NCBI RefSeq assembly: GCF_032362555.1 | Contig: NC_083515.1 | Span: 6,979,001-7,043,000, forward strand | Reading direction: 5' to 3' | From: Amyelois transitella | Taxonomy: Eukaryota > Arthropoda > Insecta > Lepidoptera > Pyralidae | DNA length: 64,000 nt | Shown here: one piece after another, positions 37,426 to 48,529 of the stretch | Layout of the letters: every line of letters begins with the position of its first letter | How positions within the stretch are numbered: position 1 is the first letter of the stretch | The notes under the pieces: model-generated | Seen by the model: the letters and a program-made list of their open reading frames with translations, nothing else | The model's database searches: none | What the model was told of the DNA's origin: nothing | Position numbers and translations under genes: made by a program

Positions 37426-39959
37426 ACATTTGCCATAACTCTAATACTCTGCTGCGTGCCTGACAGCGATCGTTTAAAAACTGTCCCGTCATAGAATCTG
37501 ATGGCTTATTCAATTAACTTGCCTTCGACATTAAATTTATTGAAATGTAAGCACCATAAAGTAAACGAGGAGGCGAGGACCTTCATATCAAATCATGTCT
37601 GATTGATGCATTGATAACATCGTAAATAGTCGTAAATGACTGGCATATAATCGGCATTACCTTTTATATATTTTATGTTTATTTACTGTAATCTCGAAAT
37701 AATAGTCGTATACTTTTGTTTAACTTACCGCGTTTAAATAATAAAAGCTACTGTAGGATCGTACGCACAAATAACTGCTTACAACTTTTTATATGCAGAT
37801 TCTAATATTGTGGGTATATAAAGATGGATATATAATATAAGAGCTAGATATATATTTCATAGCTGATGTTCTTCTTTTAATTTTTTGGGGAATTTTAAAA
37901 GGTGGAGTGATTCAAGAGGAAATTTTATATGTATTAATGCTACCTGTACTAAGCCGGGGCGGGTTACTAGCTTCTACATATTGTTAGCTAAAGTCTATTT
38001 GTCTGTTATGTTTAAAGGCTACTGGTTAAACGCTATACAGTTTTTAGGGTTAAGACGATGACAATTAACTAATAATGATCGTTGGTTTAACACTTTTATT
38101 TTCTGTAATCCTTTTTGTGTTTTTAACATCGTAAATGTCACAAAATGCAACACATCTAGGTGAAGTGTCAGAGTGTGAACTCAGTCAAAGTTTAATTTTA
38201 ACTGAGTCATGCGCCTATTGACCCTCGGGTGGGCAGTTACAAATGCATTCTTTCTTGGACATTTATCTTGTTTTATTTGTGCTAAGTTTGTGCTACATTT
38301 ACAAGGTCTGCGCAGTACAAGTTGAAACCTTACCAGATAGAAATTCTGTCTACGAACATGCTTTGATTAAAGAGAACCTAGAGCGCGGTTTCCGGATTAA
38401 ACATTACCTCTTTCTTAAGAAGTCGTAAAAGGCGACTAAAAGAAAAATCACATTACCTAGAGCAACAAGTTTTATCCAAGCTGGGCCTTATAAACAGGCT
38501 CACGAAGACTTGACAGGAGTTGTGCTGTTTAACTCCTACCTTTTATCTACTCCTGAATCGTGGTGATAGGCTATCGCTTATAGGGCTCAATGAATTCTTT
38601 ACACAAAGGTCCTACCTAATCTTGCTTTGATAGGTATCAAACTATGTATGATTTAATTCTATAGTCGTTAACACTTATATGAATTTAACAGGTTTAGATA
38701 TTATTAGCATATGCTATTTCCAACTTGTTTGTAGTGGGTATGATAATAAAAAGAAACTTGTTTTGATGTATTATAAATAAGTAAATAAAGTTGAATAAAA
38801 CGGGAAATTCGTCGGAGGGATGGGAAAGTCAGCTACAAGATTCCCGTCTGAATACCTACGTACTTACTACTTAAATAGGTCATTAGGACAAAAAGTAAGA
38901 GAATAAAGCTTATATAATTATCAAAGATAAAATGTAAAGTGTGAAATTACGTTAAATTTGACATTAGCGTTAATCGAGGTGTAAATTAAAAATGTCAGTT
39001 ATGAATCAAAAATGTTGCTATACTTATCGGAGATTTGATAATTTGAAACGGTTTAGTTATCACTATAGCATGGAACATCCCACATTTATATAATAAAGTT
39101 TACTCAAACTTGTGTCAAATACAGCGGTTAAAGCCATAGGATGTAACGCAGAGGTGAAAGCTGTCTTCAATCCAAGTGATTTGATTTAATTTAACAACAG
39201 GATTTGCCATCTTTGTATCTCGATTAATGAAAAATTGCAGTTAGCACGTGGTGGTACTTAGCATGTTGGATATTGGATCTTATGTTTATAACAAATCAGT
39301 ATAATTACGCGACTTATTCAAATATCTTTTTGGTTTGCATAAATAAATATGATTGGCTACTTCTCTTTCACTTCCCACGATACCTGCATTCGCCTTATGG
39401 TTTATTCACATTTATTAATGTTCTAATTCAAGCTTTTCGATCAAGGATACTCTTGATCTACCCTTTTATTAGAAGTTCCCCGATTTGAAACAGGCATTAA
39501 AAAAATTATAAAAATTATTTAGTATGGAATCGACTAAATGATTTTTAGGGTTCCGTCTGTCCGCCGTTTTTCTCAAAAACTGTAAGTGGTATATAAAAAA
39601 ATATTTTTAGGGTAGCTCCCATATATGTAAAGCGGGGAGTAGGTATATTTTTTGTTCTTCACTAACCCATCATGTGAAGTATCATTTACCATTTCTCAAT
39701 TTAGAGATCCGTTTTCGAAATATTTGGTTTTAAAGTAAATTTTTTTGTTATAATCTTTAAAAAATTTACTCTTATGGCTCTATCAGCTATAGAAAGAAAT
39801 ATGTAAAGCAGATATAATTTCCAAATTCGTAATGTCAGGAACAATTAAATCATGAAGCGCGACGGTCTCACTTGTTTAAATTATAAAACTGTCATAATTT
39901 CCTGCTGATAAGGGGCAATTAATTGTCTATTTACATAACAATAGTTGAGGAACTAACAA

Positions 39960-40112
39960 CTTTGAGGTGATGGGCACCAACCTGTCACTCTCTTAATTTC
40001 AATTCCACCATTAAGCCATTGGCTTTTCATTTCAGTTTCTTGAAACTGGTGGTTCTGCATACCCCATAAGGAATAAAGGTGTTATTATACTTATGTACAT
40101 ATGTATGTACTA
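39960..40112 (+). mobile_element. R1 repeat copy
   Basis: GAGGTGATGGGCACCAACCT, CAATTCCACCATTAAGCCAT, a CTTGAAACTGGTGG tail and an (ATGT)n end. Confidence 0.65.
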
Positions 40113-40214
40113 TATGCGTCTTTACGAAATCGAGATCCCCGCACATAGCCTAGAGAAGACACGTAGCAATTATAAAACTTAACGAGGTACACAAGGCAGA
40201 TCCAATACTCACAA

Positions 40215-40330
40215 GACTGCCATGTAGCATGGCACACGCTACGTTTTTATCGCGCGAAAAACTATCGTGAAACGTCACGTCATAATAGGAAGTATTATTT
40301 TTTATCGTGAAAAGCGCGATAGAAACAGAT
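40215..40330. mobile_element. R3 foldback element copy
   Basis: GCTACGTTTTTATCGCGCGA, AAAACTATCG, CACGTCATAATA and GAAAAGCGCGATAG recur in R3 order with some divergence in the middle. Confidence 0.65.
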
Positions 40331-41035
40331 TCTGTCGCACGTGTCATGTCTGGAAGGTTATGATTAGCTAGATGGCAAAATGATAAAATTGAGATTCACA
40401 CGTTGCGAAGTAGGTATATAAGTTGTTCCTTGGTTGACTTTTACAATGTGTACGGGAGAAGAAGCCACACTCTTTGGGAAAGTGTTTTTTTTTATTTATC
40501 ATCGCCCTGGATCTTGCACCTGAATTATTTAAAAAATTTAGTTTCGTCTTTACTTCGTTTAATTCGACATTATAGTCCTTAACCTACTCTGAGGCATAGA
40601 ACGAATGAAACAGGATTTGAGAGTCGTTAAAAAATTTATAACTAATTTACCTTATTATGCTTGCATTGACACCTATTTCATAAGTACGAGTAACATATTC
40701 ACTGGTGTAGAACCAGGTGCACGATGAATGTCAGTATTAATTCTCGCTCGTAAATTTTAGATAATATCAGAAAGATTTAATTTATATTTGTATTTATGTT
40801 GGTATTTGTGGGGAGTGTAGAAGAAGTATGACCTCTAATTGGCCTGTTAATAAACTACTTTTTATAAAATTTTTGATCTGTTATCACTATGTTAAGATAT
40901 GACAAATTTGAAAAAAGTATTTTTAAATACATTTGTAAATATCTAATACCTGTATAGCATATATTATATTTTTGGGAAAAAATGGTCTAAGCAACCAAGT
41001 TTAGCTGTGTGGTATTGAGATTCAATTAATTAGCC

Positions 41036-41090
41036 CATCGCATTGTTTTGGTTTTGGTGGCAATTCCACCAAAACCAAAACAATGCGATG
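41036..41090. repeat. Perfect 25-bp hairpin, 5-nt loop
   Basis: The arm 41036-41060 (CATCGCATTG, TTTTGGTTTTGGTGG) is exactly complementary to 41066-41090 around CAATT. Unrelated to R1-R3. Confidence 0.85.
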
Positions 41091-41460
41091 CGATTACTTT
41101 TGTAATGACAGCGGTTATAGTTTCAGCATTGATAAAGGTTAAAAAAATGTTTAACAATTACTGTTTAACGCGATCGGGTTGCAGTTAAACAAAAAGCCTA
41201 ATAAATCATGTAAAGCTCCATATATGTATCAAGTGTAAGTAATTAAGGTGCGGATGATATCGTGAGAATCGCTGATCTCACAAAGAATTCTCACTTCAGA
41301 TGGCAGCAGCTTAGTATTGCGTGGCTCGTTTAAAAATATAACAGGTATTCTATTCTTATGTTTGTCTTAAATATATATCTACAAAGAAGAGTAGTAATAG
41401 AAAGAGTAATGTTTGTTTATTTGTACACGTAAATCTCCAGAGTTACTGGAACGATTCAAT

Positions 41461-41775
41461 TTTTTTTTGTTATTTTATTTTTTTATTTATATATTTATGT
41501 ACAACAAGAAAAATTAGCAGAAAAAAAAACTTAAAATAAAGAAAAATTCAGTACAAGGGCACTACTTATTTCTAGAGAAATTTCTTCCAGCAGGCCCACG
41601 ACAGGAAAGTGTAAAGAAAGGTATTGGCTTGTGTACATACCTAATATTTAATATATAAACTTACATAAACTTACTGATATTAATAGACCTAAAACATATT
41701 ATCATAAAGTTATAAATATTAAATAAATATATTAAATAAATAAACATACATGAATACAATATAATATAATATAAA
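41461..41775 (-). mobile_element. 3' UTR and tail of the LINE at 43.1-44.8 kb, separated by an insertion
   Basis: On the minus strand it reads a CTGTCGTGGGCCTGCTGG block, AGAAATAAGTAGTGCCC, a T-rich stretch and an AATAAAAAAATAAAATAAC-like end at 41461. It lies downstream of the reverse transcriptase frame in the same orientation. The sequence ATACAATATAA at 41755-41768 recurs at 43113-43124, across the insertion. Confidence 0.65.
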
Positions 41776-43112
41776 TCTATATATATAAAACACTTCCGTT
41801 ACTGAGTGACTGACTGACAGACAACGCACAGTCGAAACTACTGGTCGTAGACAGCTGAAATTTGGAATGTAGGTTCCTTGGGATATGTAGGGGAGCACTA
41901 AGAAAGGATTTTTGGAAATTCAACCCCCAAGGGGGGGAAAAGGGGTAAAAACGTTTCTATGAAAAATCTTATTCCTTGGGTTTATAAACTTGAAACTTGG
42001 CATGAACACGTACATAGGCAAGTAAATATGTTTGACATTATAAGTTTTTTCAAACTACCCTCCAATCGTGATTTAGGGGGTGCGATTGAGTGACTGATTT
42101 ATTAACGCACAGCCGAAACCGCTCGGTATAGGAGTCTGAGATTTTGAACAGAGGTTCCTTTAGTAACATAAGTGAGCACTAAGAAGGGATTTTTGAAATG
42201 TCAACCCCCAAGGGAGGGAAACGGGATAAACTGAGCCGGGGCTGCGGGAAAGTTCTAACGAGATACCGTGGCCCCGGAACACAAAGGGCAACTGAAGGAA
42301 CGAGGTGGGTTTTAGTCATTAAAAGTCTGACACTCCCTTCCGTTCCACCCAGAGCGGGAGAGGTCATTTGATGATTTCCCATCCTTAAAAAAAAGACTTT
42401 GTATGACAACTTTCAGTCGTCTCTTTAACATACATAATTATGTACATACATGCATAACATTAATAACATCACGCCTTTAAATCCCTATTTTGTGTTAACA
42501 CTACCCATACAAACAGCTAAAAGGAAACAAGTGAAGAGACGAAATTTGTCCGCATCCATTTTCACCTAAATTCTTAACGTTAATGAGATTTACTTTTTAT
42601 TATCAGGTCAACCTAATAGCCTCACATGTATGTATAACTTCGTAAGAATTTTCTTTCAACTCCTAACCGTTGAGGAGTTGTACCTTCCATCATCAGCTCA
42701 TTCACATGGGATGATGACTATCAGACGCAAATACTTAAACAGATCTATGAAATTGTCAAAAACGTAATTGCCTGTAAATTTGAGGTTTGCCCTTGATTTC
42801 CCTGGAATACCATCATCAGATCCTGACTAGGTAACAACGGGACCAACTTGAAAGTATACTCTACCGAACAAAAAAAGAATCACGTAAATCGGTCCATAAA
42901 TCTCGGCGTAATCGGTATGCATAAATAAAACACCCGAATTTTATTTTCTATTAACTATCACGAGGCTACATCATCCCTGAGTAACACAGGCTATATTTAA
43001 TTCCAGTTGTAACAAGATTTCAGCCTGTGGAAGAAAAAGCCCTGTCGAGATCATTAAAAAACGCTATATATAACCGAATTACACGTGGGCGAAGCCGCGG
43101 GCGGAAAGCTAG
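41776..43112. mobile_element. Composite non-coding insertion inside the LINE
   Basis: The right end is a GCGAAGCCGCGGGCGGAAAG block ending in CTAGT, a motif common at the ends of lepidopteran repeats. The left part contains two diverged copies of one module (GAGTGACTGACTGACAGACA at 41805; GAGTGACTGATTTATTAACG at 42087), each with CAACCCCCAAGG downstream. A GGCCCCGG-rich segment follows near 42230-42400. No open frame of note. The class is uncertain. Confidence 0.6.
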
Positions 43113-44795
43113 TACAATATAAATGAATAGTGGATGCATCACGACGACAACGACAGGTAGTGTTCTCTCACTCCCCTCTTAAAACCTGATAAGGATTTAC
43201 TATCACGTACGTCTGGCGGCAAACAATTCCACAATTTGACAGCCTGGACGGAAAACGAGTGGCTGTATGAAGCAGTACTATGCTGTGGCAATTCCAGTAG
43301 GAGTCTGCGGTGCGATCTACAAGGCGCGTCAAGTGGGTTTTTGTAAGAAAATCTTTCGCGCAGGTAGGACGGGTAAGAAGGGTTATGGAGAATGTTATAT
43401 AGGAGATTAAGAATTCTGGCGTTACGCCGGTAGCGGATAGGAAGCCATTTAAGTCGTTTTCGGAATTCAGACACATGGTCAAACTTTTTCAGGCCAAATA
43501 TGAAGCGGATGCACAAATTTTGCAAACGTTCAAGTTTGTTCAACAAATCCTCGGTCACATCCAGAAAACAGACGTCAGCGTAGTCCAGAAGAGGCAAAAT
43601 AAGGGAAAGGCAAAGCGAAATTTTGGTCTGAATCGGTAAAAAGTTTTGAAGGCATTTTAGAGAGTGAAGGGAGTAATGCATTTTTCGACTTGTTTCAGCA
43701 ATGTGTGAATTCCATGTTAAGGTGGAGTCTAATAAAACACCCAGGTTTTTTGCATTGTTGGTGTATGCAATCGGTGTCCCGTCAATGTGTAAAGGAGAAA
43801 GTGTGGATAAGTCAACGTTTCTACACATATAGTGACTGCCAATGATTAAAGCTTGCGACTTTAAAGGATTGACTTTAAGACCGAAAGACTCCGCCCACTT
43901 ACTAACGCTAGAGAGGTCATTGTTCATGGCGTCGATGGCAGCATTAACGTCCGATAAAGGGAAATGTCGGTAGAGCTGCAAATCATCAGCATATAAATGG
44001 AAGTTACAGGAAAGAATATGAGTGACACAATTGATGAAAACGGAGAAGAGTAAAGGAGAGAGGACGCCGCCCTGTGGGACACCTGCCCTAAGATCACACC
44101 ACTCAGAGAGGGTTTCACCATGGCGAACACACTGCTTGCGACCGCGAAGATAGGAAGAAAACCAAGCTAGGGCTGATGAAGACACATTTATAGAATGAAG
44201 GATTTCTAATAGACAGTCGAAATCGACTGAGTTAAATGCGCTGCTGAAATCAAGAAGGACAAGTAAAGTCAAAGATTGGTTTTCAATAGCCCATCGAATA
44301 TCATCGGTCACCTTAACCAAAGCAGTAACAGTACTGTGCCCTGGTCGAAAACCAGATTGAAATAAATTCAAAATATTGTTACTATACAGAAAAGAGGAAA
44401 ATTGGTTGTGTACTATTACTTCTAAGATTTTGGATAAATATGATAGGATCGAAATGGGTCTGAGATCAGAAGGAGAAGAAGGATTTTTAGTTTTAGGTAA
44501 GGGTATTACGTGTGCAAATTTCCAAGATTGTGGAAATATGCCAGTGGTGAGAGAGAAGTTAAATATATGCGTTAGAACCGGAAGAATGATTGGAAGAAGT
44601 AAATTAATCATTTTTGAGGATATTGAGTCATTACCTACTGCATTAGACTTAACATGCGCTATGGCTCTCTTGACCTCCTCGTCCCCGACAGCCACAAAAA
44701 CAAACAAACTTTGTTATACCTGGCATGTCTACTTGGGCAGCATCGGCTATAAATGATTGCGAAAACTGGAACACCTTATGTAGCAACATGATGGT
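43113..44795 (-). mobile_element. Non-LTR retrotransposon (LINE), 5'-truncated reverse transcriptase
   Basis: A minus-strand frame from about 44707 to 43139 encodes some 520 residues of a LINE reverse transcriptase. Blocks in order: LRPISILSYLSKILE, FQSGFRPGHSTVTALV, LLVLLDFSSAFNSVD (first catalytic Asp), GVPQGGVLSPLLFSVFIN, FHLYADDLQLY (YADD) and NLGVLLDSTLTWNSHI, then a C-terminal region ending near HYLSLSS. It resembles the CR1/jockey group; the clade is not certain. The frame extends upstream to about 44790 only across a frameshift near 44705 (FSQSFIADAAQVD in another frame). Endonuclease and ORF1 are missing. Apparently recent, since the RT frame is otherwise open. Confidence 0.9.
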
Positions 44796-45324
44796 ATAGC
44801 TATACTATAGGAAATATATCTAGAAATGACAGCCTAACAAAAATCGTTCAGCCACGCGAACTAACGTGGGCATCAGATAGTTTAAAATATGGCGGACTCT
44901 TCTATTAGATAATGTTTGGACATCGTCACGCAAAGCCATACTTAGCAGCTAATATTACGATTGCAATGCAACAGTTGCATTGAGTTTTACGGTAAAGTCA
45001 TTAATTACTGGTCAGTAATTAAAAGCCGGCCTTCGTCATACGTTTGACAGAATGCGTAGGTATCATGCATATGAACTGCAATAGTGGTAACTACTGAGTT
45101 ATGAATACTCACTAAGTTATACTAGAGTTATGATTAATCACTGTGTTATTTTTTAATGATTTTCTATAATAGAGAAGAAAGTTATTTCAAAGCTTTGTTT
45201 TCGTTTATTTTCATAATATCGTAATTCATTAAACCCGTCAGTTAGAAAAAGAACAGGGAGTATATAAGAGAAATAGAATAAACCACATCAGTACCTGTTA
45301 AGTCAGCTTTTGCCTTAAAAGTCA

Positions 45325-45495
45325 ATCGAGGGAAAAGGTTATAAACTTAGGATTCTTCTTTAAGGCGATGGGTTAGCAACCTGTTTCTAAAATCATAACA
45401 TATAAATCTCTATTTCATCATGCCATTCAACTAAACGTGGCGCTCATGGATTCCCTTTGTCTAATCCAATATAAAGATCATACTCATATATGTAT
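45325..45495 (+). mobile_element. R1 repeat copy (truncated)
   Basis: GATTCTTCTTTAAGGCGATG, GGTTAGCAACCTGTTTC, CAACTAAACGTGGC and a degraded tail. Confidence 0.6.
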
Positions 45496-45759
45496 GCATC
45501 ATACTACATACTATACAAAACAGGAACGGTAGCCTTAAATTAAACGAAACATCAGTTTCAATTCTTCAGGAAACACCAGTTTAAAAGAGTCAGAACAAGG
45601 TCTTCCACCATTCCCAGGAGTTGAGACAACTTCGCGACAGATCCTTGTAATTTTACTACGAACGTAAAGTAAAATGGGCACAGAAGCGGCACTTTGCACT
45701 GCGGTTTGACCTGCGTGTGACAAAAAACAAAGCTTTTGATTTCGAGGGTATTCCGGTGA

Positions 45760-45892
45760 AGAAGACTAAGGGATAGGGTTATACTTTATATTTTTTATAT
45801 TAATTTGGGATTCTTCTTTTAGGCCATGGACTAGCAACAATTAGAATATTTGAATCTCAATTCTATCATTAAGCCAAACAGCTGAACGTGGG
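45760..45892 (+). mobile_element. R1 repeat copy (truncated)
   Basis: AGACTAAGGGATAGGGTTAT, GGATTCTTCTTTTAGGCCAT, CTATCATTAAGCCAAACAGC and then a break before the usual tail. Confidence 0.65.
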
Positions 45893-46077
45893 TGGTTCTT
45901 GGTTCACAACTAGATTAAATACCTATAAAGGAAAGTTTTATGGAGTCTACGTTCTTCTATTGATACCATTTAGGGATGTTAATTTCCTGTTGGTATTCAT
46001 ACAGTTTTCATCAACAACTCAAGTTTTTTTCAATAACGCGAGAATATATATATTTATTGCATTTGAAATTATACCTT

Positions 46078-46356
46078 ACTAGCTGTGCCCGCGACTTCGT
46101 CTGCGTGGAATAGTTATTTTGGGCATCATTGCAGCCCTCAAGGATGAATAATTTTCCCCGTTTTTTTTTCACATATTCCATTATTTTTTTGCTCCTTTGC
46201 TCCTCTTGCTCCATCGTGATAATATATAGCCTTAAAACCTTCCTCGATAAATGGTCTATTCAACGCAAAAATAATTTTAACCTTTAGTTCCCGAGATTAG
46301 CGCGTTCAAACAAACAAACAAACAAACTCTTCAGATTTTTAATATTAATATAGATT
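46078..46356 (+). mobile_element. Dispersed repeat beginning TACTAGCTGTGCCCGCGA
   Basis: It opens with GCCCGCGACTTCGTCTGCG and ends with tandem CAAA units, ACTCTTCAG and TAATATTAATATAGATT. Both ends are familiar from interspersed repeats of Lepidoptera. There is no coding frame. Confidence 0.6.
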
Positions 46357-46991
46357 ATTTCAAATAAATCATACCTGCACACTTGTCTGTTCCATCATTA
46401 TTGTGTCACATATAAAACAGCGGGATTGTGGAATCGTCCCACATCCCAGTTTTCCGCAATATGGTCCCGTGGGTCGAGTCCGGCAGGCGTTAAGTAGTGA
46501 TGGAGATCGACGACATCCTAATGAGAAACAAGGACGCTTTGTTTAAATGGATTAATAAAGATTCCTGTGTAAATTTGAATGTATACCTTGTGCCTGCTGG
46601 AATAATAGGATGTACATCTCTTTCCAATAGATGGCGTATGAAGCTAGAACGAAATCTATACTTTTTGGATTGGTTATAAAGTCGAGCCATTATCGATTCT
46701 TATCTATACATTCTAAAATTATAAAGATATTAATAAAAACGTTTATTTCCTCTTCACAAAAGTGAAGGTGCTTGTAATCTATACATTAAAAACTGATAGC
46801 TGTTACTTCATTGTCTCGTGAAAAGGCTAGTTTCTGAAAATGTTCCAGGCGGAACCTGCAATACGAGGTGGCTAGGCCCCTCCCCGGAAATAAGGAGGGT
46901 TTATAATAGAATCAGATATTTTATCAAACTATTTTTTATATGAAAATAAATATAGAAATAAATTTAAAAATAGTTATTTTTGCATAGAATA

Positions 46992-47240
46992 AGGTCAGTG
47001 TGGTTCTCGGCACCAATAGGAAAAGAATAGGACCACTCCATCTCTTTCCCATGGATGTCGTAAAAGGCGACTAACGAATAGGCTTATAAACTTGGGATTT
47101 TTCTTTGAGACAGCGACTTTTTGCGACAGGCTAGCAACCTAGCGATACAGTGGAACGCGACCTATCAGTTTTTTTAAGACTGTTGGCTCGGTCTACCCCA
47201 CAAGGGATATAGACTTGATTATATGTATGTATGTATGTAG
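46992..47240 (+). mobile_element. R1 short dispersed repeat, near full length
   Basis: CGGCACCAATAGGAAAAGAA, ACCACTCCATCTCTTTCCCA, TCGTAAAAGGCGACTAACG, GGCTAGCAACCTAG, ACTGTTGGCTCGGTCTACC and an (ATGT)n tail, in the same order as the 24.3-kb copy. Confidence 0.85.
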
Positions 47241-47769
47241 AATAAGGTACCTGTTGTAAACCTCATGAGGGAACAATATTAATCTTAACTTAAAAAGCTA
47301 GATGTAATCCCATTATTTCCTAGGTAATATCTTAAAAGCCAATTAAAATTTGTTTCATAAATTAGTGATTTAGCTATTCGACAACAGATGGCACTACTCG
47401 TATTAACCAACCGCGTTAAAATCAATATCGATTTGATTGTCCTGTTAAATAAGTCAAAAATATTTTTTCATGCTAAATATCGAGATATGAATAATTTAAT
47501 TAGGAGAATCCACATTACAAGCACACATTATCATGTGTCATTAGCTAATTTCATAGAGCGAGTCATTGCATGGCAAATTGTGTGTTCCTACCTATTCAAG
47601 ATGTAATTGAATCTAACACGACATCATCTTTTCAATTGGAATGAAATTGTCACCTAAACTCTTATATTTCAATACTTTACAAACATTTTTGGAGCTCAAT
47701 AGTCAAAATCATTTAACTGGTGCAAGCTTTCTTGCTGAGCAGGTACCGAAGTAAAAGGCATATAAAAGA

Positions 47770-47945
47770 AATGTCTGTAAAAGTCAATCATGGGAAAGAC
47801 AACAAAACTTGAGATTCTTCTTTGTCTGTCACTGTCTAAATCTCAATTCGATCACTAAGCCATTCAGTCAGCTGAATGTGGCCTTCGAGACCTTACGTGA
47901 CTGTTGGCTTTGCATATTCCGTAAGGGATAAAAACATGATATATA
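47770..47945 (+). mobile_element. R1 repeat copy
   Basis: GTCAATCATGGGAAAG, GATTCTTCTTTGTCTGTCAC, TCAGTCAGCTGAATGTGGCC, GACTGTTGGCTTTGC and GGGATAAAAACATGAT. It ends about 200 bp before the Kir exon at 48146. Confidence 0.65.
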
Positions 47946-48145
47946 TCTAATTAACTTTACATCGAGCAGATAAAAAAATTGCTTCTATTGGTAATAATAG
48001 TGTTAAATTAAAAAAGAATACACTTATATTGATTACTTCTGCTAACTAAGATACTCAGTAGAAAGAGAGAAAATTTAGTTATGGCTTAGTAAGTAAATAA
48101 ATTGGCACTCTATAAAATATAGATTATTTTATTCTCTTTTCACAG

Positions 48146-48529
48146 GAAAATTGACAAAGTAATATGGAACCGACAAGCAAAAACCTCAAGCCAACATCCA
48201 TCATAAAATCTAATATGAAAACAAAACTCAATCCAATATTGTGACGACAAAATGGCCACGGAGTCGGCATACGAAATGAAGGTGAGAGAGGAGAAAGAGA
48301 AGGCGAAGGTGTCTCCCTCGACTGGGAAGATATTCTACAAACCTGGAGTCATAGAGGAGGAAACTGATGAAACCAGCGCCTTTGATAGTTCAGCTGTGGA
48401 GTCGCCTATGCTGGGCTATGGGAGTTTTTTGAAGCCCGCTGCCATGCCGACTTCAAGTAGCCTTCACAGGATACCCACTTACAGCAGCTCCATTGGCCAG
48501 AGCACGATTTATAGACAGGATACTTGTAG
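48146..48529 (+). CDS. Kir N-terminal exon A, with 5' UTR
   Basis: CTCTTTTCACAG at 48145 is a strong acceptor, so this exon is preceded by an unseen leader exon. The ATG at 48252 (ACAAAATGGCC) begins 92 codons (MATESAYEMK ... IYRQDTC), rich in Ser, Thr and Glu, and hydrophilic. The donor is TGTAG|GTAATT, leaving AG to pair with the G that opens the core exon. Confidence 0.85.

Larger units (their letters stand above)
36362..39959. other. Gene-poor region with small repeats
   Basis: AT-rich sequence with an R2 fragment near 37330-37420, an 18-bp hairpin at 37289-37326, an R1 fragment (GTCGTAAAAGGCGACTAAAAG, shortened) near 38420 and a TAGGGTTCCGTCTG-type repeat near 39546. I see no gene. Confidence 0.5.
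44796..48145. other. Repeat-rich intergenic or leader-intron sequence upstream of the plus-strand Kir gene
   Basis: Contains four R1 copies and one GCCCGCGACTTCG-type element, listed separately. The open frames at 46497-46679 and 47388-47606 show no recognisable motifs and look like chance frames. Confidence 0.5.

Noticed and set aside
44376..44756. 126-codon plus-strand frame over the LINE
   Set aside because: Antisense of the reverse transcriptase frame.
46497..46679. 60-codon plus-strand frame starting MMEIDDILMRNKD
   Set aside because: It has no recognisable domain, splice context or neighbour logic. Likely a chance frame, though untested.
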